Shown: positions 25,228 through 33,778, counted from the first letter of the stretch. The stretch is DNA of 35,269 nucleotides from an uncultured Bacteroidales bacterium (GCA_934699135.1 CAKUVM010000015.1:1-35269), one strand, 5' to 3'. Numbers and translations: made by a program. Notes: generated by a model not told the origin, from the sequence alone.

Positions 25228-25440
25228 CTATTCTGCGGCGGAGTTGCTGAGCTTGGCCAGCTTGGCCTCGGCCTCAGAAATGTTTTTCTTGCAGAGGTCT
25301 ATGAGTTTCAACGCTTTCTCCACGTCGGCAATCATGCTGTCGAAGCTAGACTGGGAGTCGCGGCTTTCCAGTCGGGCCACGATGGCCTCCACCTGCGCCA
25401 CCGTTTCGTCATAAGAAAACGGGTCTTGTTCTTGCTCCAT
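25228..25440 (-). CDS. xseB: exodeoxyribonuclease VII small subunit
   Basis: A 70-aa helical protein with SYDETVAQVEAIVARLES and EKALKLIDLCKKNISEAEAKL, the XseB pattern (about 70-80 aa typical). It partners XseA to form exonuclease VII. It starts 6 bp after the histidine kinase stop, so it is probably translated from that transcript rather than with xseA, which lies on the opposite strand beyond nlpC. Confidence 0.9.
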   Translation of the reverse strand: MEQEQDPFSYDETVAQVEAIVARLESRDSQSSFDSMIADVEKALKLIDLCKKNISEAEAKLAKLSNSAAE

Positions 25441-25446
25441 TTGTCG

Positions 25447-27132
25447 TTAGTTCTTATCCTTTTTCTCTTTCTTGCCGGGCCGCGCCATAAGCACCAACGT
25501 GACCGATGTGCCTCGCTTGCGCCCAGGCTCCACAATGATGTCGCCGTGGTTGCTCCGCGCCAGGTCGCGGCATATTGTCAGGCCAATTCCGTTGCCTTTC
25601 TCGTTGTCTGTGCCATCGGTAGTCTGCAGTTGCTGGTCTTGGTTGAATAGGGAGACGGCCTCGGGTGCCATGCCCACGCCGTCGTCCTCCACCACAATGG
25701 TGGCCTTGTCCCCATATGTGGCCGATGATAGCGTCACCGTCCCGCCTGGGTGCGTGAACTTTATGGCGTTGGAGAGCAGGTTGCGCACAATTATGACCAG
25801 ATGCGACGGGTCTACGTACACAGAGACGTCGTCCCCTATCGTGTTTCGTATGGTTATCTCTTTCTCCTCGGCCACTAGCGTGGCGGACTCCAACACGCCC
25901 TGGAGGCATTCGCACACGGACACGGTGTCCTGCTTCGGCGTGAGTTGAGATTTTGTCTTGCTCCAGGTGAGCAGGTTGCTTGTCATTTGGAACAGGAGCT
26001 GCGCCGATGTGTATACGTGACGGCAGAATATCTCCTCCTCGCCGCCCCTCTTGCGGGTGCGCTCCACCAGCACCTCGGCGAAGCCCAGGAGCGTGTTGAA
26101 TTGGTTTGTGGCGTCGTGGGCCACAATGTGCATCACCCTGTCAGAGTCTTTGACCATCCGCTCCATCTCCAACTCTTTGCGCCTATACATCTGCAGGCGG
26201 CGAATCACGATGGCGAAGCTGGTCAGTGCCAACGCGAGCAGCAGGCACAATACGAAGGACGCCGTAAAAGCCATACGGCGCGCCGCGTCGTTCTCGTCGG
26301 CCATGGCGCGCAGGCTGTCCACCTCCTTTGCAAACTGCGTGCGCGTCTCTTCACTCTGGCTATCGTATATGGGGTTTGACGAGTTGAGCATCAGCTTCAT
26401 CTCGCTCTCCCTGAGCCGGGACGTGAGGGAGGCGGAGCTGGCCATGGTCTCATAGGCCGTCTGGTATTCGCCGAGTGTGGCCTCAATCTTGGCTTCCGTG
26501 TCCAAGACTGCCGCCATGGCGGACAGGTTGTCCGGCCTCAGCAGCCCCCGCGCCCTCAATATCAGTCTCTTGGCCTCTATCACGTCTCCCGCCACGTGCA
26601 GCGTGCGCGCCATCCCGGCGCACACCGAGGCCTCGGCCAACGAGTCGGGGCGCTGGCGCAGCATGGCCTCGGCTTGGCGGTAGCTCTTGATGGCCTTGAC
26701 ATATTGGCGGCCACTGTCGTAGGCGCGCCCCACGCCGTCATATGCGTGGATGAGCGTGGCCGTGTCGTTCTGGGCCTCGGCCTCAGAGAGCAGTGAGTCG
26801 AAGACTCTTATGGCCTTGGCGTTCTCGCCACACGCCTGATAGAATTCGGCGAGGACGTCAGTTGCTCTCACCATGTCGGCCAACGTCTGCGCCTGTCGGC
26901 GGGCGTCAAGGAACAGCTTTTCGGCCTTGGCCGTCTGCCCCGCCTGCCACATCACTCGGCCAATGGCAATTTGCCTCTCGGCGGTCGTTTGGGCGCTGGT
27001 CACTTCTTCGTAGGCCGCCACGTCGTCGGCCGACGTGATCCACGTGGCCCGCGCCACGCCAGGTCGCAGGAGCATGGCCGCTGTCAGAAAAAAGGCGGAC
27101 GCCAGGCTCGGTATGTGCCGTAGGGTGGCCAT
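25447..27132 (-). CDS. TPR-containing membrane sensor histidine kinase (orphan)
   Basis: A 561-aa protein: signal peptide (~1-29), a tetratricopeptide-like helical sensor region (~35-240, for example AFYDGVGRAYDS-like YDGVGRAYDSGRQYVKAIKSYRQAE), one membrane segment (~288-310), then the kinase core. The phospho-acceptor box is VAHDATNQFNTLLGF with H339, N-box NLLSNAIKF (N455), G1 DDGVGM (483-488) and G2 GNGIGL (513-518). This periplasmic TPR plus cytoplasmic HisKA/HATPase design is common in Bacteroidota. No response regulator is adjacent. It sits 25 bp after the glsB-like gene and 6 bp before xseB. Its ligand is unknown. Confidence 0.88.
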   Translation of the reverse strand: MATLRHIPSLASAFFLTAAMLLRPGVARATWITSADDVAAYEEVTSAQTTAERQIAIGRVMWQAGQTAKAEKLFLDARRQAQTLADMVRATDVLAEFYQACGENAKAIRVFDSLLSEAEAQNDTATLIHAYDGVGRAYDSGRQYVKAIKSYRQAEAMLRQRPDSLAEASVCAGMARTLHVAGDVIEAKRLILRARGLLRPDNLSAMAAVLDTEAKIEATLGEYQTAYETMASSASLTSRLRESEMKLMLNSSNPIYDSQSEETRTQFAKEVDSLRAMADENDAARRMAFTASFVLCLLLALALTSFAIVIRRLQMYRRKELEMERMVKDSDRVMHIVAHDATNQFNTLLGFAEVLVERTRKRGGEEEIFCRHVYTSAQLLFQMTSNLLTWSKTKSQLTPKQDTVSVCECLQGVLESATLVAEEKEITIRNTIGDDVSVYVDPSHLVIIVRNLLSNAIKFTHPGGTVTLSSATYGDKATIVVEDDGVGMAPEAVSLFNQDQQLQTTDGTDNEKGNGIGLTICRDLARSNHGDIIVEPGRKRGTSVTLVLMARPGKKEKKDKN

Positions 27133-27157
27133 AGGGAGTGTGGTGTGAGAGTGAAAG

Positions 27158-28084
27158 TTACTTTTTATAAGTGTCTATGTGACGGGCCGATTTGTTGGGG
27201 TAGAGGTCGTGCAGGTTGATGATTATGGCCGTCTCCTCCACGTCGCCGAACTCATCGTTTATCGCCGTGTCAAACACTTTCATTGAGGGTGAGAGCGTCA
27301 TGTAGGCGTTCACCAGCGGTGGGATGTTCTCGCCAAGCTCCCGCACCTTGCGGACCAATATCTTGTAGTTGTCCTGGAAATTATCAGCGGTGAAGACGGC
27401 GGCCTGCTCGTCTTCCGTCAGCCCCACGCGCAGGGGGTGGTAGGCGTAGACCATACGGCTCCTGTCTCCAAAATATTTGTGCCAGAAGCCCATGATGTAG
27501 TCGCGGGCCCTCGGGTTGAAGTGGGTGTACATGGTCACTTTGCCAAAAAAGTACGTCACGTCGGGGTGATCCACCACGAGCGACCCCAACCCGTCCCACA
27601 GGTTGTCCAGGGCAAAGAGGCTCTTCGCGCCCATCTTGCTGCTCTGATACAGGGGCTGGACGAAAGACCGCCCCAACTCGATGGTGCGCGGGAAATAGTC
27701 TCGGATGAACTCTTCCGAGAAGTGGAACATGTGCGACGTGGCCAAATATTTTGTGCCTTCTTGGCTCTGCGGCAGGTCTTTGCAGAGGATGTAGCGATAC
27801 CCGCCAAGGATCTGCTGGTCTTGCGGGTCCCACACTATCAGTTGCCGAAAAGGGTAGGCCGAAGTGTCATATTCGTCAATGTCCAACGCTTTGCCCGTGC
27901 CGCCGCCCGCCATGCGGAAAGCCTCCTCGCGGAGCCTCCCCACTTCGCGCATCAGGGTCGGAGCCTCCGGCGCGGCAAAGTCATAGATGAGGTTGCCGCC
28001 CTTGTTGGTGTTTCTGACAAAGTGAGCCCGCGAGAGCTCGCCCATAAGCTCCTCGCGCGAAATAGGCTCGGCAATAGGTTCCAT
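27158..28084 (-). CDS. glsB: GNAT-fold N-acyltransferase for aminolipid synthesis (GlsB/OlsB-like)
   Basis: A 308-aa protein of the hemolysin-like acyl-ACP N-acyltransferase family (Acetyltransf_5/OlsB). Diagnostic stretches are DEYDTSAYPFRQLIVWDP, ILGGYRYILCKDL, IELGRSFVQPLYQ and LDNLWDGLGSLV. GlsB in Bacteroides transfers a 3-hydroxy fatty acid to glycine, and OlsB to ornithine, as the first step of an aminolipid. The probable second enzyme (GlsA-like) is about 4 kb away on the same strand. The ATG at 28084 opens a minus-strand run; a near-match CGAAATTA (TAATTTCG on its own strand) lies at 28146-28153. Substrate glycine versus ornithine is not visible. Confidence 0.7.
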   Translation of the reverse strand: MEPIAEPISREELMGELSRAHFVRNTNKGGNLIYDFAAPEAPTLMREVGRLREEAFRMAGGGTGKALDIDEYDTSAYPFRQLIVWDPQDQQILGGYRYILCKDLPQSQEGTKYLATSHMFHFSEEFIRDYFPRTIELGRSFVQPLYQSSKMGAKSLFALDNLWDGLGSLVVDHPDVTYFFGKVTMYTHFNPRARDYIMGFWHKYFGDRSRMVYAYHPLRVGLTEDEQAAVFTADNFQDNYKILVRKVRELGENIPPLVNAYMTLSPSMKVFDTAINDEFGDVEETAIIINLHDLYPNKSARHIDTYKK

Positions 28085-28298
28085 TCCTTAATAAGATGTC
28101 TCCTTGTTGGTTAGTTTCTGCTTGTCGGCTACACCCGACCGCTTACGAAATTAAAGAAAATTGGCGTAAGTTGTTGCGCGGCGTCATAAAAAGAGCTATG
28201 GCCACATAGGGCGGCAGCCCTTATTTGTATCCTCTTCAAATTGCAAAATGCGGTCGAAATTGCTATGCGCAGATTGCATTTTTATCAGTGCCGTTCAT

Positions 28299-28306
28299 TA
28301 TTTTTG
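28299..28306 (+). promoter_or_regulatory. -7 box for the AAA_14 ATPase gene
   Basis: TATTTTTG is an exact TAnnTTTG match; ATTG at 28273-28276 is a possible -33 element 22 bp upstream. The start ATG is 43 bp downstream. The rest of the 265-bp divergent space (28085-28349) holds no gene that I can support. Confidence 0.5.
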
Positions 28307-28312
28307 CCTAGT

Positions 28313-28333
28313 GGCGTTGAAAATTTCAACGCC
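28313..28333. promoter_or_regulatory. operator-like perfect palindrome at the start of the ATPase transcript
   Basis: GGCGTTGAAA and its exact reverse complement TTTCAACGCC flank one central A, giving a 10-bp perfect inverted repeat. It starts 7 bp after the -7 box, that is, at the expected transcription start, and ends 16 bp before the ATG. There is no T run, so it is more likely a repressor site or a 5' hairpin blocking translation than a terminator. Confidence 0.6.
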
Positions 28334-28349
28334 GGCGGAGTAAAGGGCG

Positions 28350-29519
28350 ATGCAAACGCTGTTTAACATTCAGAGGGACTTGCTCTCAGAGCTGAAACCT
28401 TGGGTCAAGCGAGGGCTGATGGATCAGATCGACTGGTCCAACCGCCTCATCGGCATCAAAGGCTCAAGGGGTATCGGCAAGACCACTTTCCTGCTCAATT
28501 ACGCAAAGATGCTCAGTGGCAGGCAGAAATGCTTGTATGCTGACCTCAACGACTTCTACTTCGCGTCGCGGTCCATCGTGTCTTTGGCCGATGAGTTCGT
28601 CAAGACCGGGGGGCACACCCTGCTGCTCGACCAGGTGTATAAATATCCAGACTGGTCTGACGAGCTCCGGTTTTGCTATGACAATTTCCCAGACCTTCAC
28701 ATCGTCTTCTCCGGCTCGCCCGTCATGCGGCTCAAAGAGGAAAATCCGCAACTGCATGGCCGCGCCGACGTATACAGCCTAGACGGGTTCTCGTTTCGCG
28801 AATACCTTAACTACACGTCAGGCAATGCCTTCCACGCCCTGTCCCTAGACGATGTGTTGAGCCATCACGAGGACATCTGCCGAGAGATCTCCCAGAAAGT
28901 GAAGCCGTTGGCCTACTTCAGTGATTACCTGCGGCACGGTTTCTACCCATATTTCCTGGGGCAGAAAAACGTCTACGCCGATCTGGTCAAGACCATTAAC
29001 CTGGTTCTCGAGGTGGAGATAAGCTACCTTCAGCAGATTGACATAAAGCTCATCCCGAAGTTGCGCAAGCTGCTCTACCTCATTGTGGGTCAGACGCCTT
29101 TCCAGCCCAACGTCTCGAAACTGGCTGCGGCTATCGACACGAGCAGGGCCACGGTGATGAACTACATGGTCTACCTCAAGCACGCGCGCCTGATCCACCT
29201 GCTCTATCAGGTGGGAGACAGCGGGAGCAAGAAGCCGGCGCACATCTTCATGCAGAACCCCAACCTCATGTATCTCTGTAACTACGGGGGAGTGGAGAGG
29301 GAGGCTCTGTATAAGACGTTTTTCTTTAATCAGTTGGGCTACAGCAATATTGTGGAGCGCGCCCCCGTGGGCGACTTCTGCGTCAATGGCGGGCCTTGCT
29401 TCGCCGTGGGGGATGACTCCAAGGCCAAGACCGACAGCGGGACCTACCGCGCCCGCGAGATGATTGAGGTGGGCTCAGGCAAGGTCATTCCGTTGTGGCT
29501 CTTCGGTTTCCTTTATTGA
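28350..29519 (+). CDS. AAA_14/DUF4143 family ATPase
   Basis: A 389-aa protein with Walker A GSRGIGKT (38-45), the AAA_14 follow-up LYADLNDFYF, Walker B LLLDQVYKYPDW (D94), sensor IVFSGSPVMRL and the FSFREYLNY segment, then a DUF4143-type C-terminus (NVSKLAAAIDTSRATVMNYMVYLKHARLIHLL, a winged-helix signature, and ending EVGSGKVIPLWLFGFLY). The family is widespread in gut Bacteroidota and poorly understood. Here the glutamate usual after the Walker B aspartate (DE) is glutamine (codon CAG), so ATP hydrolysis may be weak or absent. A palindrome at its transcription start suggests repression. Confidence 0.85.
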   Translation: MQTLFNIQRDLLSELKPWVKRGLMDQIDWSNRLIGIKGSRGIGKTTFLLNYAKMLSGRQKCLYADLNDFYFASRSIVSLADEFVKTGGHTLLLDQVYKYPDWSDELRFCYDNFPDLHIVFSGSPVMRLKEENPQLHGRADVYSLDGFSFREYLNYTSGNAFHALSLDDVLSHHEDICREISQKVKPLAYFSDYLRHGFYPYFLGQKNVYADLVKTINLVLEVEISYLQQIDIKLIPKLRKLLYLIVGQTPFQPNVSKLAAAIDTSRATVMNYMVYLKHARLIHLLYQVGDSGSKKPAHIFMQNPNLMYLCNYGGVEREALYKTFFFNQLGYSNIVERAPVGDFCVNGGPCFAVGDDSKAKTDSGTYRAREMIEVGSGKVIPLWLFGFLY

Positions 29520-29609
29520 CAAAAACGCGGATATTGGGTCATCCGGCAGCGGGTGGCCACGCATATAATATCAGTTCGATACATTAACTTTTATTGTTAG
29601 TTTCATACA

Positions 29610-32600
29610 ATGGCAAAGGAAAAGAAATTCATCACTTGTGATGGAAACGAGGCCGCTGCGCACATAGCGTATATGTTCACGGAGGTTGCCGCCATCTATC
29701 CCATCACCCCGTCATCTCCAATGGCGGAGCATGTGGACGAGTGGGCAGCCCAAGGCCGCAAGAACCTCTTCGGAGACACCGTGTCAGTCCAGGAGATGCA
29801 GTCTGAGGGCGGCGCCGCAGGCGCGGTTCACGGCTCCCTCCAGGCTGGCGCGCTGACCACGACGTTCACCGCGTCGCAGGGTCTCCTGCTCATGATCCCT
29901 AACATGTACAAGATTGGTGGTGAGCTTCTGCCATCGGTGTTCCACGTCTCGGCGCGCACCGTTGCCACCCACTCCCTCTGCATCTTCGGAGACCACTCCG
30001 ACGTCATGGCCTGCCGCCAGACGGGCTTCGCCATGTTGTGCGAGGGCTCTGTGCAAGAGGTCATGGATCTGTCTGCCGTGGCGCACCTGGCCGCCATCAA
30101 GACCCGGGTTCCTTTCATCAACTTCTTCGACGGCTTCCGCACGTCTCATGAGTATCACAAGATTGAGATGATGGATATGGAGGATCTCCGTCCGCTCGTA
30201 GACTGGCAGGCCGTCAAGGAGTTCCGCATGCGCGCCCTCTCGCCAGAGCATCCGCAGGCAAAGGGCATGGCGGAGAACCCTGAGACCTTCTTCGCGCATC
30301 GTGAGAGCTGCAACCGCTACTATGACGCCGTTCCGGCCGTCGTTGAGCACTATATGGCCGAGATCAGCAAGATCACGGGCCGCGAGTACAAGCCATTCAC
30401 ATATTACGGCGCGCCAGACGCCGACCGCGTCATCATTCTCATGGGTTCCGCCTCCGAGGCCGCCCGCGAGGCCATCGACCACATGGCCAAGCAAGGCGAG
30501 AAAGTGGGTATGGTGAGCGTGCACCTCTATCGCCCGTTCTCCGTGGAGCGTCTGCTAGCCGCCGTGCCCAAGACCGTCAAGGCCATCGCGGTGCTGGACC
30601 GCACCAAGGAGCCGGGAGCGAACGGCGAGCCTCTCTATCTCGACGTCAAGGACGCTTTCTATGGCCAGCCCAACGCTCCAGTCATCGTTGGCGGACGCTA
30701 CGGCCTCGGCTCTTGCGACACCACCCCGACCATGATCACGTCGGTCTACGACAACCTCAAGCTGCCGCATCCTAAGGATCACTTCACCATCGGCATCAAC
30801 GATGATGTCACCTACGCTTCGCTCCCCGCCAAGGAGGAGGTCCCGATGGGTGGCGAGGGCATGTTCGAGGCCAAGTTCTTCGGCCTTGGCGCGGATGGCA
30901 CCGTGGGTGCCAACAAGAACTCAGTCAAGATTATTGGTGACAACACCAACAAGCACTGCCAGGCCTACTTCTCTTACGACTCCAAGAAGTCTGGCGGCTT
31001 CACCTGCTCCCACTTGCGTTTTGGCGACAAGCCAATCCGCTCAACATACCAGATCAAGACCCCGAACTTCGTGGCGTGCCATGTGCAGGCATATCTCCAT
31101 ATGTACGATGTCACCCGTGGCCTTCAGAAGAACGGAACGTTCCTCCTCAACACCATCTGGGAGGGCGAGGAGCTGGTGAAGAACTTGCCTAACAAGGTCA
31201 AGAAATACTTCGCCAAGAACAACATAACCGTCTACTACATCAACGCGACCAAGATTGCGCAGGAGATTGGCCTCGGCAACCGCACGAATACCATCCTCCA
31301 GTCCGCTTTCTTCCGCATCACGGAGGTCATCCCTGTAGACCTGGCTGTTGAGCAGATGAAGAAATTCATCGTCAAGAGCTACGGCAAGAAGGGGCAGGAC
31401 GTGGTCGATAAGAACTACGCCGCCGTAGACCGCGGCGGTGAGTACAAGAAACTTAGCGTCGACCCCGCATGGGCCAACCTGCCAGACGACGCCGAGGTGG
31501 TTCGCAACGAGCCAGAGTACATCTCTAAGCTTGTCCGCCCCATCAATGCGCAGAATGGTGACCTGCTGCCCGTCTCTGCCTATAAGGGCATCGAGGACGG
31601 CACTTGGGAGCAAGGCACTGCCGCCTACGAGAAGCGCGGCGTGGCAACGTTCGTCCCGAAATGGGACGCCTCCAAGTGTATCCAGTGCAACAAGTGCGCC
31701 TTTGTCTGCCCGCACAGCTGCATCCGCCCGTTTGTCCTTGACGCCGATGAGAAGGCCAAGTTCTCGGCCGACACCATCGAGATGAAGGCCCCCGCAGCCA
31801 TGAAGGGCATGCACTTCCGCATTCAGGTGGGCGTGATGGACTGCCTCGGCTGCGGCAACTGCGTCGACGTCTGCATGGCCAAGGAGAAGGCCCTCACCAT
31901 GGTGCCCCTCGAAGGAGAGCTTGCCGAAGCCAAGAACTGGGACTTCCTGGTAAAGGAGGTCAAGAGCAAGCAGGATCTCGTGGACATCAAGGCAAACCCC
32001 AAGAACTCGCAGTTCGCGACCCCGCTCTTCGAGTTCAGCGGCGCATGCTCCGGCTGTGGCGAGACCCCATACGTCAAGCTCATCGCGCAACTCTTCGGAG
32101 ACCGTCAGATGGTTGCCAACGCCACGGGCTGCTCCTCCATCTACTCCGGCTCCATCCCATCAACTCCTTACACCAAAAACGAGAAGGGTCAGGGCCCGGC
32201 TTGGGCAAACAGCCTCTTCGAGGACTTTGGCGAGTTCGGAATGGGCATGGTCTTGGCAAACAAGAAGATGAGGGCGCGCATCCAGAGGCTTCTGGAGCAG
32301 ATGATAGCCTCAGACAAGGCTTCGGCCGAGTATAAGGCCGCGGCGCAGGAGTGGATTGAGAACCAAAACGATGCCGAGGGCAGCAAGAAAGCCGCCGCCA
32401 AGCTCGTTCCTGAGATCAAGAAGAGTGCTGCCGCAGGCTGCCCCATCTGCCAGCAGCTCGATGAGCTGTCTCACTACCTCGTCAAGAGGAGCCAGTGGAT
32501 CATTGGCGGCGATGGTGCGTCTTACGACATCGGTTACGGCGGACTTGACCACGTCTTGGCCTCAGGCGAGGATGTCAACGTCTTCGTCTTCGATACCGAG

Positions 32601-33161
32601 GTGTACTCCAACACAGGCGGTCAGAGCTCTAAGGCCACGCCTATTGCGGCCGTGGCTCAGTTTGCCGCCGCTGGCAAGCGCATCAAGAAGAAGGATCTCG
32701 GCCTCATGCAGGCAGCGTATGGCTACGTCTACGTGGCGCAGATCGCCATGGGCGCAGACAACAACCAGTGCCTCAAGGCTATCCGCGAAGCAGAGGCATA
32801 TCCCGGCCCATCACTCATCATAGCCTACGCTCCGTGTATCAACCACGGCCTCAAGGCCAAGGGCGGCATGGGCAAGAGCCAGGCAGAGGAGGCCAAGGCC
32901 GTCGAGTGCGGCTACTGGCATCTCTGGCGCTTTGACCCGCGCCTCGCCGAGCAGGGCAAGAACCCGTTCCAGCTCGACTCCAAGAAGCCCAACTGGGACA
33001 AGTTCCAGGAGTATCTTGACGGCGAGGTCCGCTTCCTCTCCCTGCGCAAGGCTCTGCCAGAGAAGGCCGATGAGCTTTATGCGGCCACCAAGAAAGCTGC
33101 TCAAGAGCGCTACGCCAACTACGTGCGCCTGAGCCGCATAGACTATGGCCAAGAGATCTAA
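29610..33161 (+). CDS. nifJ: pyruvate:ferredoxin (flavodoxin) oxidoreductase
   Basis: A full-length single-chain enzyme of 1183 aa that oxidises pyruvate and CoA to acetyl-CoA and CO2 while reducing ferredoxin. It has PITPSSPMAEH (31-41), two ferredoxin-type [4Fe-4S] motifs CIQCNKC (from 690) and CLGCGNC (from 745), the CSGCGETPYV segment (813) for the third cluster, and the thiamine diphosphate motif GDGASYD (967-) with FDTEVYSNTGGQSSK. Codons are strongly biased to C/G-ending forms (AAG, AAC, GAC), suggesting high expression. A weak box TAACTTTT lies at 29585-29592, and the perfect terminator follows at 33215-33252. It fits anaerobic fermentation. Confidence 0.98.
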   Translation: MAKEKKFITCDGNEAAAHIAYMFTEVAAIYPITPSSPMAEHVDEWAAQGRKNLFGDTVSVQEMQSEGGAAGAVHGSLQAGALTTTFTASQGLLLMIPNMYKIGGELLPSVFHVSARTVATHSLCIFGDHSDVMACRQTGFAMLCEGSVQEVMDLSAVAHLAAIKTRVPFINFFDGFRTSHEYHKIEMMDMEDLRPLVDWQAVKEFRMRALSPEHPQAKGMAENPETFFAHRESCNRYYDAVPAVVEHYMAEISKITGREYKPFTYYGAPDADRVIILMGSASEAAREAIDHMAKQGEKVGMVSVHLYRPFSVERLLAAVPKTVKAIAVLDRTKEPGANGEPLYLDVKDAFYGQPNAPVIVGGRYGLGSCDTTPTMITSVYDNLKLPHPKDHFTIGINDDVTYASLPAKEEVPMGGEGMFEAKFFGLGADGTVGANKNSVKIIGDNTNKHCQAYFSYDSKKSGGFTCSHLRFGDKPIRSTYQIKTPNFVACHVQAYLHMYDVTRGLQKNGTFLLNTIWEGEELVKNLPNKVKKYFAKNNITVYYINATKIAQEIGLGNRTNTILQSAFFRITEVIPVDLAVEQMKKFIVKSYGKKGQDVVDKNYAAVDRGGEYKKLSVDPAWANLPDDAEVVRNEPEYISKLVRPINAQNGDLLPVSAYKGIEDGTWEQGTAAYEKRGVATFVPKWDASKCIQCNKCAFVCPHSCIRPFVLDADEKAKFSADTIEMKAPAAMKGMHFRIQVGVMDCLGCGNCVDVCMAKEKALTMVPLEGELAEAKNWDFLVKEVKSKQDLVDIKANPKNSQFATPLFEFSGACSGCGETPYVKLIAQLFGDRQMVANATGCSSIYSGSIPSTPYTKNEKGQGPAWANSLFEDFGEFGMGMVLANKKMRARIQRLLEQMIASDKASAEYKAAAQEWIENQNDAEGSKKAAAKLVPEIKKSAAAGCPICQQLDELSHYLVKRSQWIIGGDGASYDIGYGGLDHVLASGEDVNVFVFDTEVYSNTGGQSSKATPIAAVAQFAAAGKRIKKKDLGLMQAAYGYVYVAQIAMGADNNQCLKAIREAEAYPGPSLIIAYAPCINHGLKAKGGMGKSQAEEAKAVECGYWHLWRFDPRLAEQGKNPFQLDSKKPNWDKFQEYLDGEVRFLSLRKALPEKADELYAATKKAAQERYANYVRLSRIDYGQEI

Positions 33162-33214
33162 TCTTTAGGCTTTAGGCCCGTGCGCCGGGAATCGGCGTGC
33201 GGCAAGAAAAGAGA

Positions 33215-33252
33215 CCTCCCCCTTGGAACAGCTCCAAGGGGGAGGCTTTTTT
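33215..33252 (+). terminator. terminator of nifJ
   Basis: A perfect 13-bp stem, CCTCCCCCTTGGA (33215-33227) with its complement at 33233-33245 and a 5-nt loop, followed by C and six T. It begins 53 bp after the nifJ stop. Confidence 0.93.
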
Positions 33253-33286
33253 CATAATTTAGGAATGTCTAAAATTGTGGGGGCTG

Positions 33287-33317
33287 TTTGTATCTTCAGA
33301 TAATATTACTACTTTTG
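33287..33317 (+). promoter_or_regulatory. tRNA-Thr promoter (TTTG-N19-TAnnTTTG)
   Basis: TTTG at 33287-33290 and TACTTTTG at 33310-33317, exactly 19 bp apart, match both halves of the Bacteroidota promoter. The tRNA begins 10 bp later, where initiation is expected. Confidence 0.75.
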
Positions 33318-33327
33318 TGGCGGAATC

Positions 33328-33400
<73 letters not shown>

Positions 33401-33407
33401 CTTGCGG

Positions 33408-33449
33408 CAAGCCCTTGACCTTCATAAGGTCGAGGGCTTGTCTCTTTTT
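33408..33449 (+). terminator. terminator after tRNA-Thr
   Basis: A 15-bp stem, CAAGCCCTTGACCTT and AAGGTCGAGGGCTTG with one G.T pair and a CAT loop, is followed by TCTCTTTTT. It starts 7 bp after the tRNA. Confidence 0.88.
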
Positions 33450-33583
33450 GTCGGCTGTTGGCAAAGACGATTTTTTGACGGTATATCAGGTGAGGTGAGC
33501 GAAACAAACCGAGACGCAATGCGTAATATGTGTAAAAATTGAGAAAGAGAGATTCGAGATTTGTCTGTATTTCATAATGCGTG

Positions 33584-33635
33584 AAGCCCCCGTATCGGTC
33601 GCCCTCAGTAGGGGTTGCTGATGCGGGTGGCTTTT
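33584..33635 (+). other. candidate structured RNA or terminator in a gene-free stretch
   Basis: Between 33450 and 33664 I see no gene. This segment folds on the plus strand: AAGCC pairs with GGCTT, CCCGTATC with GATGCGGG (one bulged T, one G.T pair), and an inner CCCT/AGGG hairpin with a CAGT loop, then TTTT. It looks like the 3' end of a small transcript, but there is no exact TAnnTTTG box upstream after the tRNA terminator. It could be a second, redundant terminator. Confidence 0.4.
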
Positions 33636-33664
33636 CGTGATTAATTGTTATGGTTATGCGCAAC

Positions 33665-33713
33665 AAAGAGCCGCGCCAGTCACCCCAGGGGTGGTTGGCG
33701 CGGCTCTTTTCTT
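33665..33713. terminator. strong bidirectional terminator between tRNA-Thr and fprA
   Basis: The arms at 33665-33686 and 33688-33709 are complementary over 22 positions, two of them G.T pairs, centred on one base. AAAGAG and CTCTTT end the two arms and TTTTCTTT follows on the plus strand. It faces the plus-strand tRNA side and the minus-strand fprA transcript, whose stop is at 33779. The remaining 65 bp to fprA hold only a small GGCTGG/CCAGCC hairpin. Confidence 0.85.
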
Positions 33714-33778
33714 TCTGGCCCTGCGGCCTATGTTTTGTAGGTGTGTGGCTGGCATTCCAGCCAGTCGGCCTGAATGGC

